Below, in pieces: positions 16,225 through 24,306 of a stretch of 64,000 bases of DNA; position 1 is the stretch's first letter; every line of letters starts with the position of its first letter. This stretch comes from Pseudarthrobacter phenanthrenivorans Sphe3 (lineage in GTDB: Bacteria > Actinomycetota > Actinomycetes > Actinomycetales > Micrococcaceae). The position numbers were made by a program, and so were the translations under genes. The notes under the pieces were generated by a model that had not been told where the DNA came from, made no database searches, and saw nothing but the letters and a program-made list of their open reading frames with translations. The stretch lies in the NCBI RefSeq assembly GCF_000189535.1, contig NC_015147.1, positions 1 to 64,000 of the forward strand, written 5' to 3'.

Positions 16225-18314
16225 GCATCGAAGTTGATGACCTCCGCAACGAGATCAAGGTCGAGGCTGTTGCCGGCGACGGCGCGTTCGAGGTTGAGGC
16301 GTTCGCCACGGTGTTCGCCCGAAGGCTCGAAGATGCGGAAGCCGTAGCAGATCTAAATGTCGAGCCACTTCGCTGCAACGGGCCGCGAAGAAAGCGTCTC
16401 GAACTGCTTGGGTATGCGGAGAGTCCACTCGAGCAGTCCCTGGTTATCCTTGCCGGACGATACTTCGGCAGGGACGCGACGCTCACTATGACCGATGCCA
16501 AGGACGCCATCGGACGCGCCACCGGATACATCGAGGCGGCTGTCGACGGCTGGCTGACAACACACTTGGAGATGTCGTCGCGCGAATGGGAGTACGCCGA
16601 TTACTTCTCGAAGCAGATCGGAAGCGGCAAAATCGCCAGGATTCGGGTCATCCTTATCACCGATGGTCTGATGAGCGGCCGCATTCGCACAATTGATAGC
16701 GGCACGGTTGCCGGTCTGAAGACTACATACGAGATCTGGGATCAGCGGCGTATCGTCGACGCTACTCTTCCGGAGCGCGGCAGCGAAGACATCCGCGTCG
16801 ACTTTACGAAGTGGCTGTCCGATGGTCTTCCCTGTCTGGTCGCCCCCAGTAACGACCAGACCACACGGACCTACCTAGCCGTCATCCCAGCCCGGGTCCT
16901 TGCTGAAGTGTTCGACGAATACGGCAGCCTGCTTCTGGAATCCAATGTCCGGACCTTTTTGAGCGCAAGGGGTCAGGTGAACCGCGGCATCCAGAGCACC
17001 TTGGCTCAGGAGCCAGCACGATTCCTGGCCTATAACAACGGGCTTACGACGACAGCGACCGAGGTCGAACTCGGTCGCTCGCCGGAAGGGACGACCATCC
17101 GCAGTCTGGACCGCTGGCAGATCGTAAACGGCGGCCAAACGACCGCCTCGATTGCACACTTCCTTCGCAACAACAAGAGCGAAGACATCATCGACGAAGT
17201 TTCCATCCAGATGAAACTCGTAACGGTCAGCGAATCCGACTCCGCAACCGTGGTGCAGGCGGTCGCGAAGTACGCGAACAGCCAGAACAGAGTAAGCGCA
17301 GCGGATCTTTTCTCCACGCATGAGTTCCACATCCGCATGGAACAAATCAGCCGACGTCTCAAAGCGCCAGCGAAAGAGGGACACCAGTACCAGACCGGGT
17401 GGTTCTACGAGCGCGCTAGGGGCCAATGGGAGAACGACCGTACTGCGCGAGGATCCGCCGGTGAACAGGCAAAATTCGAGTTGGAGTACCCAAAGTCCCA
17501 ACGCATCACCAAGACTGACTGGGCCAAGTACGATTACTGCTGGAATCAGCATCCTGACCTCGTCAGCAAGGGTGCCCAGTCCGTATTCGCCGACTACGCC
17601 ACGAAGGTAGATACGCAGTGGACGAAGGACGATGGCAAGGGTGCGGACGCATACGGAGACGGTTACTTCCGCGCCGGCGTCGGCAAGGCGATTATGTACG
17701 AGACGCTACGCTCCCAGATTCTCAAGCAGGATTGGTACAAGGCGGCTCCCGGCTATCTCGCGAACATAGTTGCGTACGCGATCTCTCGCCTTGCGCTGGA
17801 GATTGGAGTCCGGTTCGGCGGAGCCAACTTCGACTTCGATCGAGTTTGGCAGCGCCAGGCGGTAAGTGACCCGACACTTGCGGCGCTCATCGAGATCGCG
17901 CACGCCGCGCAGCGGCATCTAACCGACCCGAATCGTCCCCAGGCAAACGTAACGCAGTGGGCGAAGCAGCAGGCATGCTGGGAGGGATTCAAAAAGGTCG
18001 GCGTTCGACTGGAAGGTCGCATCAGGGACGACCTCGTCACCGCCGACGAGGCACGGGGGCAAGCCGCCGACGACCGCAAGCAACGCGCGATGGACTCTGG
18101 CTTCGAGGTGGTCAAGCGCGTCCTTGCCGTCAAACCGCAGGTGTGGGAAATGGTCCATCGGGCCCAAGTCCCGATGTCCCCCACTGAGAAGGATCTCGTG
18201 CAGATGTTTGGTCTCCGCCAGGGGAAGGTTCCCTCTGAGCGTCAAGGAGCAGTTCTCCTGCGACTACTGGGGCGAATGGCCGAAAGCGGAATCATCGGGC
18301 GCGACGATCATTAG
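16221..18314 (+). CDS. AIPR family (abortive infection phage resistance) protein
   Basis: About 697 residues. The AIPR signature is clear: FLAYNNGLTTTATEVEL followed by WQIVNGGQTTASIAHF. Members of the family are linked to phage resistance and occur next to Z1 and PD-(D/E)XK genes; the enzymatic activity is unclear. GTG at 16221 overlaps the preceding TGA (GTGA). Last gene of the island; after it no further same-strand gene occurs for over 1.3 kb. It may be the effector that acts on RNA or DNA once the ATPases detect unmodified DNA, which is inference. Confidence 0.88.
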   Translation: MSIEVDDLRNEIKVEAVAGDGAFEVEAFATVFARRLEDAEAVADLNVEPLRCNGPRRKRLELLGYAESPLEQSLVILAGRYFGRDATLTMTDAKDAIGRATGYIEAAVDGWLTTHLEMSSREWEYADYFSKQIGSGKIARIRVILITDGLMSGRIRTIDSGTVAGLKTTYEIWDQRRIVDATLPERGSEDIRVDFTKWLSDGLPCLVAPSNDQTTRTYLAVIPARVLAEVFDEYGSLLLESNVRTFLSARGQVNRGIQSTLAQEPARFLAYNNGLTTTATEVELGRSPEGTTIRSLDRWQIVNGGQTTASIAHFLRNNKSEDIIDEVSIQMKLVTVSESDSATVVQAVAKYANSQNRVSAADLFSTHEFHIRMEQISRRLKAPAKEGHQYQTGWFYERARGQWENDRTARGSAGEQAKFELEYPKSQRITKTDWAKYDYCWNQHPDLVSKGAQSVFADYATKVDTQWTKDDGKGADAYGDGYFRAGVGKAIMYETLRSQILKQDWYKAAPGYLANIVAYAISRLALEIGVRFGGANFDFDRVWQRQAVSDPTLAALIEIAHAAQRHLTDPNRPQANVTQWAKQQACWEGFKKVGVRLEGRIRDDLVTADEARGQAADDRKQRAMDSGFEVVKRVLAVKPQVWEMVHRAQVPMSPTEKDLVQMFGLRQGKVPSERQGAVLLRLLGRMAESGIIGRDDH

Positions 18315-18519
18315 ACGCAGTGGATTCCTTCTCGAGTAGAGTAGCTGGTCCTTCTGCGCTAACGTGCGAGATTCTCGACGAGCCCAGGAACGACCGCGAG
18401 CGGGCACCCTCATACTTCACCGAGGGCCGGCCTCCTTGGCATGCAGCGAGGCGCCAAACGAGTAAGTTGTATGGCCAACGGAGCTTCCGCTGGCGCGTTA
18501 GGGCCGGAGGGATTCCTGA

Positions 18520-18711
18520 TCAAGAGGACAAATCAGCCAAAACCGCGAGCATCCATTGGCCGTCGCCGAACTGGATCTCAAACAGCGGTTGTCCATCGGC
18601 GGTAACGCCACGGGAATTAGCTGCAAAATAGGGCCACCCGTCCCGTGTCCGGGCCACGGCATCCCTAGTCTCAACACAATGAAAGGTACCTAAAGGGACA
18701 CCAGAGCTCAT
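18520..18711 (-). CDS. Small protein, unknown function
   Basis: 63 residues. Compact sequence with WPYFAANSRGVTADGQPLF and FEIQFGDGQWMLA, like a small beta-rich domain. The start has a near-perfect ribosome site, GAGGAG seven bases before ATG, which is the main reason to accept it. It lies between the end of the AIPR gene and a strong bidirectional terminator and is transcribed toward the defence island. No family recognised. Confidence 0.55.
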   Translation of the reverse strand: MSSGVPLGTFHCVETRDAVARTRDGWPYFAANSRGVTADGQPLFEIQFGDGQWMLAVLADLSS

Positions 18712-18917
18712 TCGAATCTCCTCTAGCTAGAGCTTCTTTGTACACGACTCCACATTGTTGCAAGCAAAGGTGACTAATCGTTCTCTGCGGCTTCCATCTC
18801 AGCGATTACCTGGCTCCAGGGTCGGTCACCGCCTATCGGGATAGACCAGAGCAAAGCTGACCCCGCTGGTAGGAAACGCCCGTCTCGCTCTCACGAGGTA
18901 GAGACACCAGAATGCCG

Positions 18918-18955
18918 AAAGGCGGGAACCAGGCTGCTGCCGGGTTCCCGCCTTT
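18918..18955. terminator. Bidirectional intrinsic terminator
   Basis: AAAGGCGGGAACC (18918-18930) and GGTTCCCGCCTTT (18943-18955) form a perfect 13-bp stem with a 12-base loop. The stem carries A-run and T-run edges, so it can stop transcription in both directions. It lies past the stop of the minus-strand ribbon-helix-helix gene (18997). Confidence 0.8.
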
Positions 18956-18996
18956 ACTATCCGCCCTAAGGTCAGGGCATCAAACTCCAAGGCCTA

Positions 18997-19230
18997 TTAC
19001 ATAAGGACAAGTTCCCGACGGTCTTTGCCATCTGGTTCCATAGTTTGGATTTTTCGTCCCTCTTTCCGCTCTTCCTGAACAAAGTTAAGGACAGCGATGG
19101 CTCTGCGAACTGCTTCGGTCACAGAGATACCCTGCTCTTCAGCAAGCTTCTTCAGGGCAGCGGCGGATTCCTTGGTCAGGTTGATGTTCAGCCGGACGAG
19201 TGCGGTTTCGGAGTTAGTTTTGGATGACAT
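18997..19230 (-). CDS. Ribbon-helix-helix (CopG/Arc-like) protein
   Basis: 77 residues. The core TALVRLNINLTKESAAALK gives the DNA-binding beta strand, then KLAEEQGISVTEAVRRAIAV gives the two helices of an RHH fold. It probably binds DNA as a dimer and represses its own promoter. GGGAG lies before the ATG. A 6-6-6 inverted repeat (19266-19283) about 40 bases upstream is a candidate operator. It may be an antitoxin, but no toxin gene is adjacent. Confidence 0.78.
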   Translation of the reverse strand: MSSKTNSETALVRLNINLTKESAAALKKLAEEQGISVTEAVRRAIAVLNFVQEERKEGRKIQTMEPDGKDRRELVLM

Positions 19231-19265
19231 GAGGGCTCCCTGCTAATACTCCCGCGCGGATTATT

Positions 19266-19283
19266 ATCCGAGACCTTTCGGAT
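19266..19283. promoter_or_regulatory. Candidate RHH operator
   Basis: ATCCGA (19266-19271) and TCGGAT (19278-19283) form an inverted repeat spaced by six bases, about 36 bases upstream of the RHH gene start. Confidence 0.4.
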
Positions 19284-19308
19284 ATGAAAAAAGACCGCCT
19301 CTGGCGGT
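19284..19308 (-). terminator. Intrinsic terminator, minus strand
   Basis: On the minus strand ACCGCC, loop of three, GGCGGT is followed at once by CTTTTTT. It would stop leftward transcription entering the RHH promoter region. No minus-strand gene is seen to its right for over 1 kb, so it may insulate the RHH gene. Confidence 0.6.
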
Positions 19309-19338
19309 GTTCATAGTGCGTGCGGGGTGGTCGTGGCA

Positions 19339-19370
19339 TGTGGCGGTTTGCGTGTGTGGCGGTTTGCGTG
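19339..19370. repeat. 16-bp tandem repeat, two units plus partial
   Basis: TGTGGCGGTTTGCGTG occurs twice back to back, followed by a partial third (TGTGGCG). It lies in the gene-free stretch 19309-19626. That stretch also holds an inverted repeat GAGGCAC (19515-19521) and GTGCCTC (19529-19535) upstream of the next gene, a possible operator. Confidence 0.6.
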
Positions 19371-19626
19371 TGTGGCGCTGAATACGTTGTTGCGGGGCTT
19401 TTGTTCTTAGGCTCTGCTGGTGTTCATCTTGTAGATCCTTTCGACTGACTATCGACTACCTACGCTCCTTATTATGCCTCCCATGCGCCTATTGTCAACC
19501 TATCATCAACATCAGAGGCACATCAGACGTGCCTCAGATACATACCCATGGTACCCTTTCTCTGTACACCGCGGGGCCTACTCCCCCCGCCTTACGCCTG
19601 GCCCCGCCAGGGATTGGAGGGGAATC

Positions 19627-19896
19627 GTGGCTTCTAACGACTCCTCAAGTCAGCAACCTTTGGCAGACCCCACCGTCAATGCTGCACTCATGAACCTTGC
19701 TGCCATCCTCGCGGCCAAGGTCGGCAGGGAATGCCGGGTAACCATAGAGATGGGAGCCCACAGCACTCACGCAAGTGCGGGCACATCTCCCGATGTCGAG
19801 GTTCTTGCTGAAGACGTCGTACCCGCCTTTGAAGGTATCGAGGGCGCGTTCGTGGTCTTCAGCGAAGAGGGCGACGGCCTGGAGAAAGGTGAATGA
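19627..19896 (+). CDS. Hypothetical small protein
   Basis: About 89 residues, unknown. A helix around NAALMNLAAILAAKVGR is followed by CRVTIEMG and an acidic C-terminal half ending GDGLEKGE. GTG at 19627 is chosen because GGAGGGG precedes it. Its stop overlaps the next ATG (ATGA), so the two genes form an operon. Both proteins contain a similar E-D-V-V-P phrase, which hints at a functional or evolutionary link. Confidence 0.6.
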   Translation: MASNDSSSQQPLADPTVNAALMNLAAILAAKVGRECRVTIEMGAHSTHASAGTSPDVEVLAEDVVPAFEGIEGAFVVFSEEGDGLEKGE

Positions 19897-20258
19897 GCCC
19901 GGATGGGGCAACGTCGCCTGCTGACGAACCCGAGCCCGGCGCAGAATTGACTGAAAATCTGGTCCCCGGGTCTAATGACGGTTACATCACCGAAGACGTG
20001 GTTCCCGAGGCCAAAGAGGTCTTCAAAAACCCAACAATTCCGGAGCCTACCCATACCGACAAGACACGTAGAACGCTGGCACTAGGCATCCTCGGCGCAC
20101 TGATATTGGTGTACCTCGGCATATTCGTGTGTTTTCTGTTGACTGACATGCCTATGGAAAAGTTCACCGCGGCCATCGCAGGAGCATCTGGTCTTCAGGC
20201 GCTTGCCGCAGCCGCGGTTGGTTTTTACTACGGCAGAGGGCACCACAACCACGACTGA
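19893..20258 (+). CDS. Small membrane protein, coupled to preceding gene
   Basis: About 121 residues. A long acidic and Pro-rich N-terminal half, then two hydrophobic segments (ALGILGALILVYLGIFVCFL and the Ala/Gly-rich AAIAGASGLQALAAAAVGF), ending in a His-rich tail. This layout suggests a cytoplasmic tail and a membrane hairpin. Function unknown. The ATGA overlap with the gene before it implies translational coupling. Confidence 0.6.
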   Translation: MSPDGATSPADEPEPGAELTENLVPGSNDGYITEDVVPEAKEVFKNPTIPEPTHTDKTRRTLALGILGALILVYLGIFVCFLLTDMPMEKFTAAIAGASGLQALAAAAVGFYYGRGHHNHD

Positions 20259-20401
20259 GAACTACCAGAACGATTCTCTAGGCCGAAGTCGGAATGAGCC
20301 GGCGTCTCTGAATCATATGATCTTGCGCGGTGTCCCACTTCCTTGGACCTTGGTACAACTCGGAAAAGCTTGAGTTCCTGCCAGGCACCTTAGACAGACG
20401 C

Positions 20402-21058
20402 TCATCCTCTAACTGAAACAACGTCTCCGTCAGGCGTCTCCGCGTCTTCTTTTCTCGTCAAGATGCTCATATCCACGTGTTGCAGATGGTCTCTGACCCG
20501 TGCAGCGAACTTCGGTGCTCCCGCTTTATTCAAGCGGAGGGGAAGGTCAATACCCTCATCTGGTGAGGACTTCTTGTGGAAGTAACAAAGCTGTGACTCT
20601 GTCACGGCTCGAACAGCCTGCGGGGCTGCGTCGTCAACGAGTATCAAGAAGTCGTCTGGCTCGTAAATTTCATAGGGAAGGTCATCACCATAGGGAAGGT
20701 CCTTCCCGTTCCTCGTGACAACTATGTCTACAGCACCATGGACGGCTGCGGCATGGAGATGGGCATCTCCGATATCGGGATACTCCAATGACGCATCAAT
20801 CTGATACCCGGTGATTTGCCCTCCAGTGAAAGCTTTCTCAAGCTTCCGGCGAAGGCCGCCAATCTGTTCTTCCGACCACAGCGGATATTTCTTGCGGAGG
20901 TGATACAGCGTTTCAACCATGACGTCCTCCGTCCACACCACGGTGAAGAGTGCCGGCACCTCTCCCTGCAAGAGGCCAATCCAATCGCGAAGCGTCCGTG
21001 CGTAGAGGATATTTGCGTCTAACAGGACAATGGTGACCGCCGAGCTCATAGCGAGCAC
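20402..21058 (-). CDS. PIN-domain toxin (VapC-like ribonuclease)
   Basis: About 218 residues. PIN fold acidic residues are visible: Asp in VLLDANILYART, Glu in VMVETLYHL, Asp in PDIGDAHLHAAA and Asp in VDIVVTRNGKDL. It probably cleaves RNA and is held in check by the HTH protein encoded 29 bases upstream. Start is GTG at 21058; an ATG at 21049 (MSSAV) is equally possible. The C-terminal 80 residues beyond the PIN domain are longer than in typical VapC. Confidence 0.8.
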   Translation of the reverse strand: MLAMSSAVTIVLLDANILYARTLRDWIGLLQGEVPALFTVVWTEDVMVETLYHLRKKYPLWSEEQIGGLRRKLEKAFTGGQITGYQIDASLEYPDIGDAHLHAAAVHGAVDIVVTRNGKDLPYGDDLPYEIYEPDDFLILVDDAAPQAVRAVTESQLCYFHKKSSPDEGIDLPLRLNKAGAPKFAARVRDHLQHVDMSILTRKEDAETPDGDVVSVRG

Positions 21059-21087
21059 TTTACATCTTCGGCGGTCACCAGTCCGGA

Positions 21088-21549
21088 TTAATCGTCAATT
21101 CCCAATTCGTCCTCAAGTGCTCGAAGTTCATCGATGCCCTGTCTGCGGGTAGCTGCCCTGGCTTCTCTGTACTTCTGCACATCTTCAGCAAATACGCGAG
21201 TGTGTGATCCGACCTTATGAGCGGGGAGCTCGCCCTTCTGTATCAGCTGCATCAGGGTCGGACGCGAAATTCCAAGCATCTTCGCCGCTGTAGTCGTGGT
21301 CAATTCCTTGGGAAGGGTTCCAATGGTGACGGTTGCACCCCGACCCATCGCCTCTACAACCTTACGAAGGAGAGCCGTTAGCTCCTCTGGAGCCTCCACG
21401 GAATCGCCTGAGGCGTTTTTGAGCGCCAACCGAGGCGACTCATTGGTCGTTTTCTCACGCAGCCGCGCAATAAGTTCTCTCGCCTGGGCGTTCTCTTGCT
21501 CAGTTGTGGCGACGACTGTTTTCTCAGTTCTATCCAACAGTGCGGACAT
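21088..21549 (-). CDS. HTH (excisionase-type) antitoxin
   Basis: About 153 residues. The C-terminal half is a MerR/excisionase-type helix-turn-helix: TTTTAAKMLGISRPTLMQLI followed by KVGSHTRVFAEDVQKY. The pairing of such a protein with a PIN toxin is a common actinobacterial toxin-antitoxin arrangement. GGGAGG lies five bases before the ATG. A perfect 12-bp palindrome (21602-21613) upstream is the likely autoregulatory operator. Confidence 0.8.
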   Translation of the reverse strand: MSALLDRTEKTVVATTEQENAQARELIARLREKTTNESPRLALKNASGDSVEAPEELTALLRKVVEAMGRGATVTIGTLPKELTTTTAAKMLGISRPTLMQLIQKGELPAHKVGSHTRVFAEDVQKYREARAATRRQGIDELRALEDELGIDD

Positions 21550-21601
21550 TTCGCCTCCCTCGGCGTACTTTCCTTAGCTTTCCCTCAGAGTAATCCACTT
21601 T

Positions 21602-21613
21602 CACTTATAAGTG
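21602..21613. promoter_or_regulatory. Candidate operator of the toxin-antitoxin pair
   Basis: CACTTATAAGTG is a perfect 12-bp palindrome about 53 bases upstream of the antitoxin start. The remaining 21614-21922 stretch holds nothing recognisable. Confidence 0.5.
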
Positions 21614-21922
21614 CAAGTAGCACAACGAGCCGCAGCGTACATCCGCGAGCCAACCCGGCTCATAACGGGCCGCACAGATACGCGCTGCGGACGGACGCGC
21701 TCCGGGGCTCTCAAGCGGCGAAAGTAACGTCGGCATGCAACAGATCGACGACCCCATCAACCAGTGCAGCCGCATATGGACATGGGACACATGAATCCAA
21801 ATGGAATCAACGACGATAGCGTGTCGGCCCTACGGCTGCCAGCAGGGTGGCAATCTGTCACAGGCCGCATTGCCGTTCCCCGGAGGTTTCCTCGTCTCCG
21901 CGCCACGGCCTAAAGTCTGAAT

Positions 21923-22963
21923 TTGGTCGAACTCGCTATACGCTTGCGCTTGATATGGCCAGGCATCTACCTGACAGCAGCTGGAGGAATTGTGTGGGGT
22001 TACAGGCTGGACGGACTGAAGATCGATTACTCCCGCCTGGACGAGGAAATCAAAGAGCTGGCACACGATATTGTCCGCAAAGGAATCCCCCCAGATCCAA
22101 ACGATCAATACATGGACGAATGGGCTCGTTGGAGGGTGGAGCAAATCTTTCCATCTCCTGGTCGGCTCCCAGCGCCGCCGCGGAAGCCTAGTTTCCCCCA
22201 GAACTTCATGGCACTCGTAGGGATATGCAGTGTCGTTCCATCCGTCGTAGCCATTGCAATGCTAGCGGGCGCAGGGGCGAAGTATCAGTGGATCCTTGCC
22301 GCCGTAATCACCTTTTGGACTTGCTATGTGGCGCTATGGGTCATCGCCTCCAGGCGGGAGAAACGCTATTACAGGGCGAAGGAACAATATTGGGCAAGGC
22401 ATGATCCGCACCATGATCATCGTGAGGATCTCCGGTCCGAACTGGCGCGCCGACTCGGATCGGAGATCAATGATGCTTGGTATGAATTCAGTCGGCCTAT
22501 CGCCACGGTTCCGGCCGGTCATGTACGCGACAGGCCGCGCCGCGAGTTAGCGTGGACCCCTTGTGGGCCGCAACCTTCCGCCATGGCATCATGCAGTGAT
22601 CGACAGGCCGAATTCCTGGCAAGGGATTGGATGCTGTTTTTAGGTGAATCCGGCTGTCAGGTATCTCCGGCAACCCGTGACGGCGGGGCGGATGTAGTTT
22701 CAAGCCGCTACGTGGCTGAAGTCAAGCACCACGCTGCCCCAGTCGGGCCCGCGTTGGTGCGGCAAATCTTCGGTGTGGCCACCGCCGAAGGGAAGACAGC
22801 CCTCTTCTTTTCCTTGTCTGGTTACTCGGCTGCATCTATCGAATTCGCTGAACAAGTGAAGATGGCCCTCTTTGTCTACGACTTCACACAGGGAACCCTC
22901 CACCCAAAAACCCGTGCGGCGGAACTGGCCTTACTCAAAGGCCTACCAAGCCTGTCAGGGTAG
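21923..22963 (+). CDS. Membrane-anchored Mrr-like restriction endonuclease
   Basis: About 346 residues. Hydrophobic segment near the N-terminus (WPGIYLTAAGGIVWGY), a second membrane region of two segments around residues 95-140, then a charged linker and a C-terminal Mrr_cat nuclease domain. Catalytic residues are visible in DGGADVVSSRYVAEVKHH (Asp, then Glu-x-Lys). Mrr-type enzymes cut modified DNA; membrane-tethered versions may attack incoming DNA. The start is TTG at 21923 without a clear ribosome site, so the true start may be further in. It stands alone among maintenance and defence genes. Confidence 0.75.
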   Translation: MVELAIRLRLIWPGIYLTAAGGIVWGYRLDGLKIDYSRLDEEIKELAHDIVRKGIPPDPNDQYMDEWARWRVEQIFPSPGRLPAPPRKPSFPQNFMALVGICSVVPSVVAIAMLAGAGAKYQWILAAVITFWTCYVALWVIASRREKRYYRAKEQYWARHDPHHDHREDLRSELARRLGSEINDAWYEFSRPIATVPAGHVRDRPRRELAWTPCGPQPSAMASCSDRQAEFLARDWMLFLGESGCQVSPATRDGGADVVSSRYVAEVKHHAAPVGPALVRQIFGVATAEGKTALFFSLSGYSAASIEFAEQVKMALFVYDFTQGTLHPKTRAAELALLKGLPSLSG

Positions 22964-23046
22964 CTGCGGCTCGCTCCCCCGTGGACCGAAGCTTCACCAT
23001 TCCTCGTCATCTGTCCGCCCCGAAAGCTATTCCAAAAATAGAGGCG

Positions 23047-23640
23047 CTATGCGGCTTCGGATACAACTTCTGGGACTGACTCGGGCAGGCTTAGGGCCCG
23101 AGTCAGTGAGGAGACGCTGACGCTGAGGATTTGAGCTGTTTCCTTCAGAGTCTTTCCCTGGCTGCGCAGCTGCCGGGCGGCGTCCGTTTTGGACGGAGTC
23201 ATCGTCCGAGGGCGGCCGCCGAGCCGGCCGCGAGCTTTCGCCGCAACGAGACCTGCTTTCGTTCGCTCGGACAACCGTGATCGTTCGTACTCGGCAAGAG
23301 AAGCGAACATATCGAAAATGAGCTTTCCGTGTGCGCTGGTGGTGTCCAGCCACGGTTCAGCGAGGGAACGGAAACCTATCCCCCGCTGTCCCAGCACCGT
23401 CACTATGTCAGCCAGATCAGCCGTACTACGACCTAGCCTGGTCAGGTCAGTAACCGTGAGAACGTTGCCTGGTTGCAGGTAGTCCAGGCATTCCTTCCAG
23501 CGCGTCCTTGCTTGGGTGGCGCCGGAAGCGTACTCCTGAAAGACGCGCACGGCCCCGGCAGCGACGAGTGCGTCCACTTGGGAGTCCAGCGACTGCCCGC
23601 GAGTACTGACCCTCGCATACCCAATTACGTTGCCGGACAC
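23047..23640 (-). CDS. Serine recombinase (resolvase/invertase family)
   Basis: About 197 residues. Catalytic Ser is in VIGYARVSTRGQSLDSQ; other signatures are LTVTDLTRLGRST, GIGFRSL, GKLIFDMFASLAEYERSRL and the C-terminal helix-turn-helix TLKETAQILSVSVSSLTRAL. It probably resolves plasmid multimers or cointegrates. GTG at 23640 is chosen over ATG at 23679 because GGAGG lies nine bases upstream and the canonical resolvase N-terminus starts there. Confidence 0.9.
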   Translation of the reverse strand: MSGNVIGYARVSTRGQSLDSQVDALVAAGAVRVFQEYASGATQARTRWKECLDYLQPGNVLTVTDLTRLGRSTADLADIVTVLGQRGIGFRSLAEPWLDTTSAHGKLIFDMFASLAEYERSRLSERTKAGLVAAKARGRLGGRPRTMTPSKTDAARQLRSQGKTLKETAQILSVSVSSLTRALSLPESVPEVVSEAA

Positions 23641-23654
23641 GTCAAAAAGCCTCC

Positions 23655-23790
23655 ACCGTAGGTTTTGACCAGCTTTCATTTCGAAAACCAGTTTTGACCA
23701 ACGGTATGTGGATTTTTTCGAATTTGTCGGAGACCTGCCGACAGCGGGTCAGAAACGGTCGTTTTTGAACGGTCGCTTGAATGTAAGTCA
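23655..23790. other. Candidate res site
   Basis: Upstream of the resolvase gene. GGTTTTGACC (about 23662) recurs as AGTTTTGACC about 29 bases on, and AACGGTCG occurs at 23754-23761 and 23768-23775. Resolvase genes usually lie next to their res sites made of such subsites. The remaining stretch to 23950 holds nothing else clear. Confidence 0.3.
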
Positions 23791-23950
23791 ACAGGCTGCT
23801 GATACTGCAGCCGTTCGCTTGTGGGTCGGGCTCATCCTGATTAGAGGACCGTCACGGCCCAAACGGGCACCTACGCAACCTCGCGCAGATTGTTCACTGC
23901 CAAGCGATCATTGACGAGGGCCGCGTTCGCAGCCCCCAGGTGATACGGAG

Positions 23951-23971
23951 TTGCTATCAAACTGATAGCAA
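23951..23971. repeat. 9-bp inverted repeat downstream of partition genes
   Basis: TTGCTATCA (23951-23959), spacer AAC, TGATAGCAA (23963-23971). The same CTATCA/TGATAG core fills the iteron region at 24.96-25.46 kb, so this may be a further binding site or a partition site; another CCTATCAA follows at once. Confidence 0.55.
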
Positions 23972-23985
23972 CTCCTATCAATAGC

Positions 23986-24306
23986 TCATTCGTAAGTATC
24001 GCGGACCTGCTCGAGACCGATCCTAAGCGCGCGCAATGCCATTGGATGCTTCTTGCGGCCTTCAAGCTTCGCCACGACCGCGAGCAACTCCATGAGCTCA
24101 CGGTCCTCGTCGAAACGAAGCAACATCGTCCTGGCGCTTCCCTTGTCCCTCGAATCGCTCAGTGTGGGCGTCACGCTGGGCCTAACCGGAACTCCACGCT
24201 CAGCACTGACAGCCGGCGGAGTCAGTAACGGTTCAGCCGCATTGCCGAAGGCCTCGATAGCCTCATCCCTAGCCTTCTCAGACGCGGAACGCTTCTTGAT
24301 TGCCAC
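23986..24306 (-). CDS. Small partition protein (ParB/ParG-like)
   Basis: About 106 residues encoded directly after parA, with its GTG overlapping the ParA stop. A flexible basic N-terminus (MAIKKRSASEKARDEA) and a C-terminal part with TMLLRFDEDRELMELLAVVA and HPMALRALRIGLEQ fit a ribbon-helix-helix centromere-binding partner as in type Ib partition systems. It would bind the CTATCA repeats on either side and stimulate ParA. Confidence 0.75.
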   Translation of the reverse strand: MAIKKRSASEKARDEAIEAFGNAAEPLLTPPAVSAERGVPVRPSVTPTLSDSRDKGSARTMLLRFDEDRELMELLAVVAKLEGRKKHPMALRALRIGLEQVRDTYE

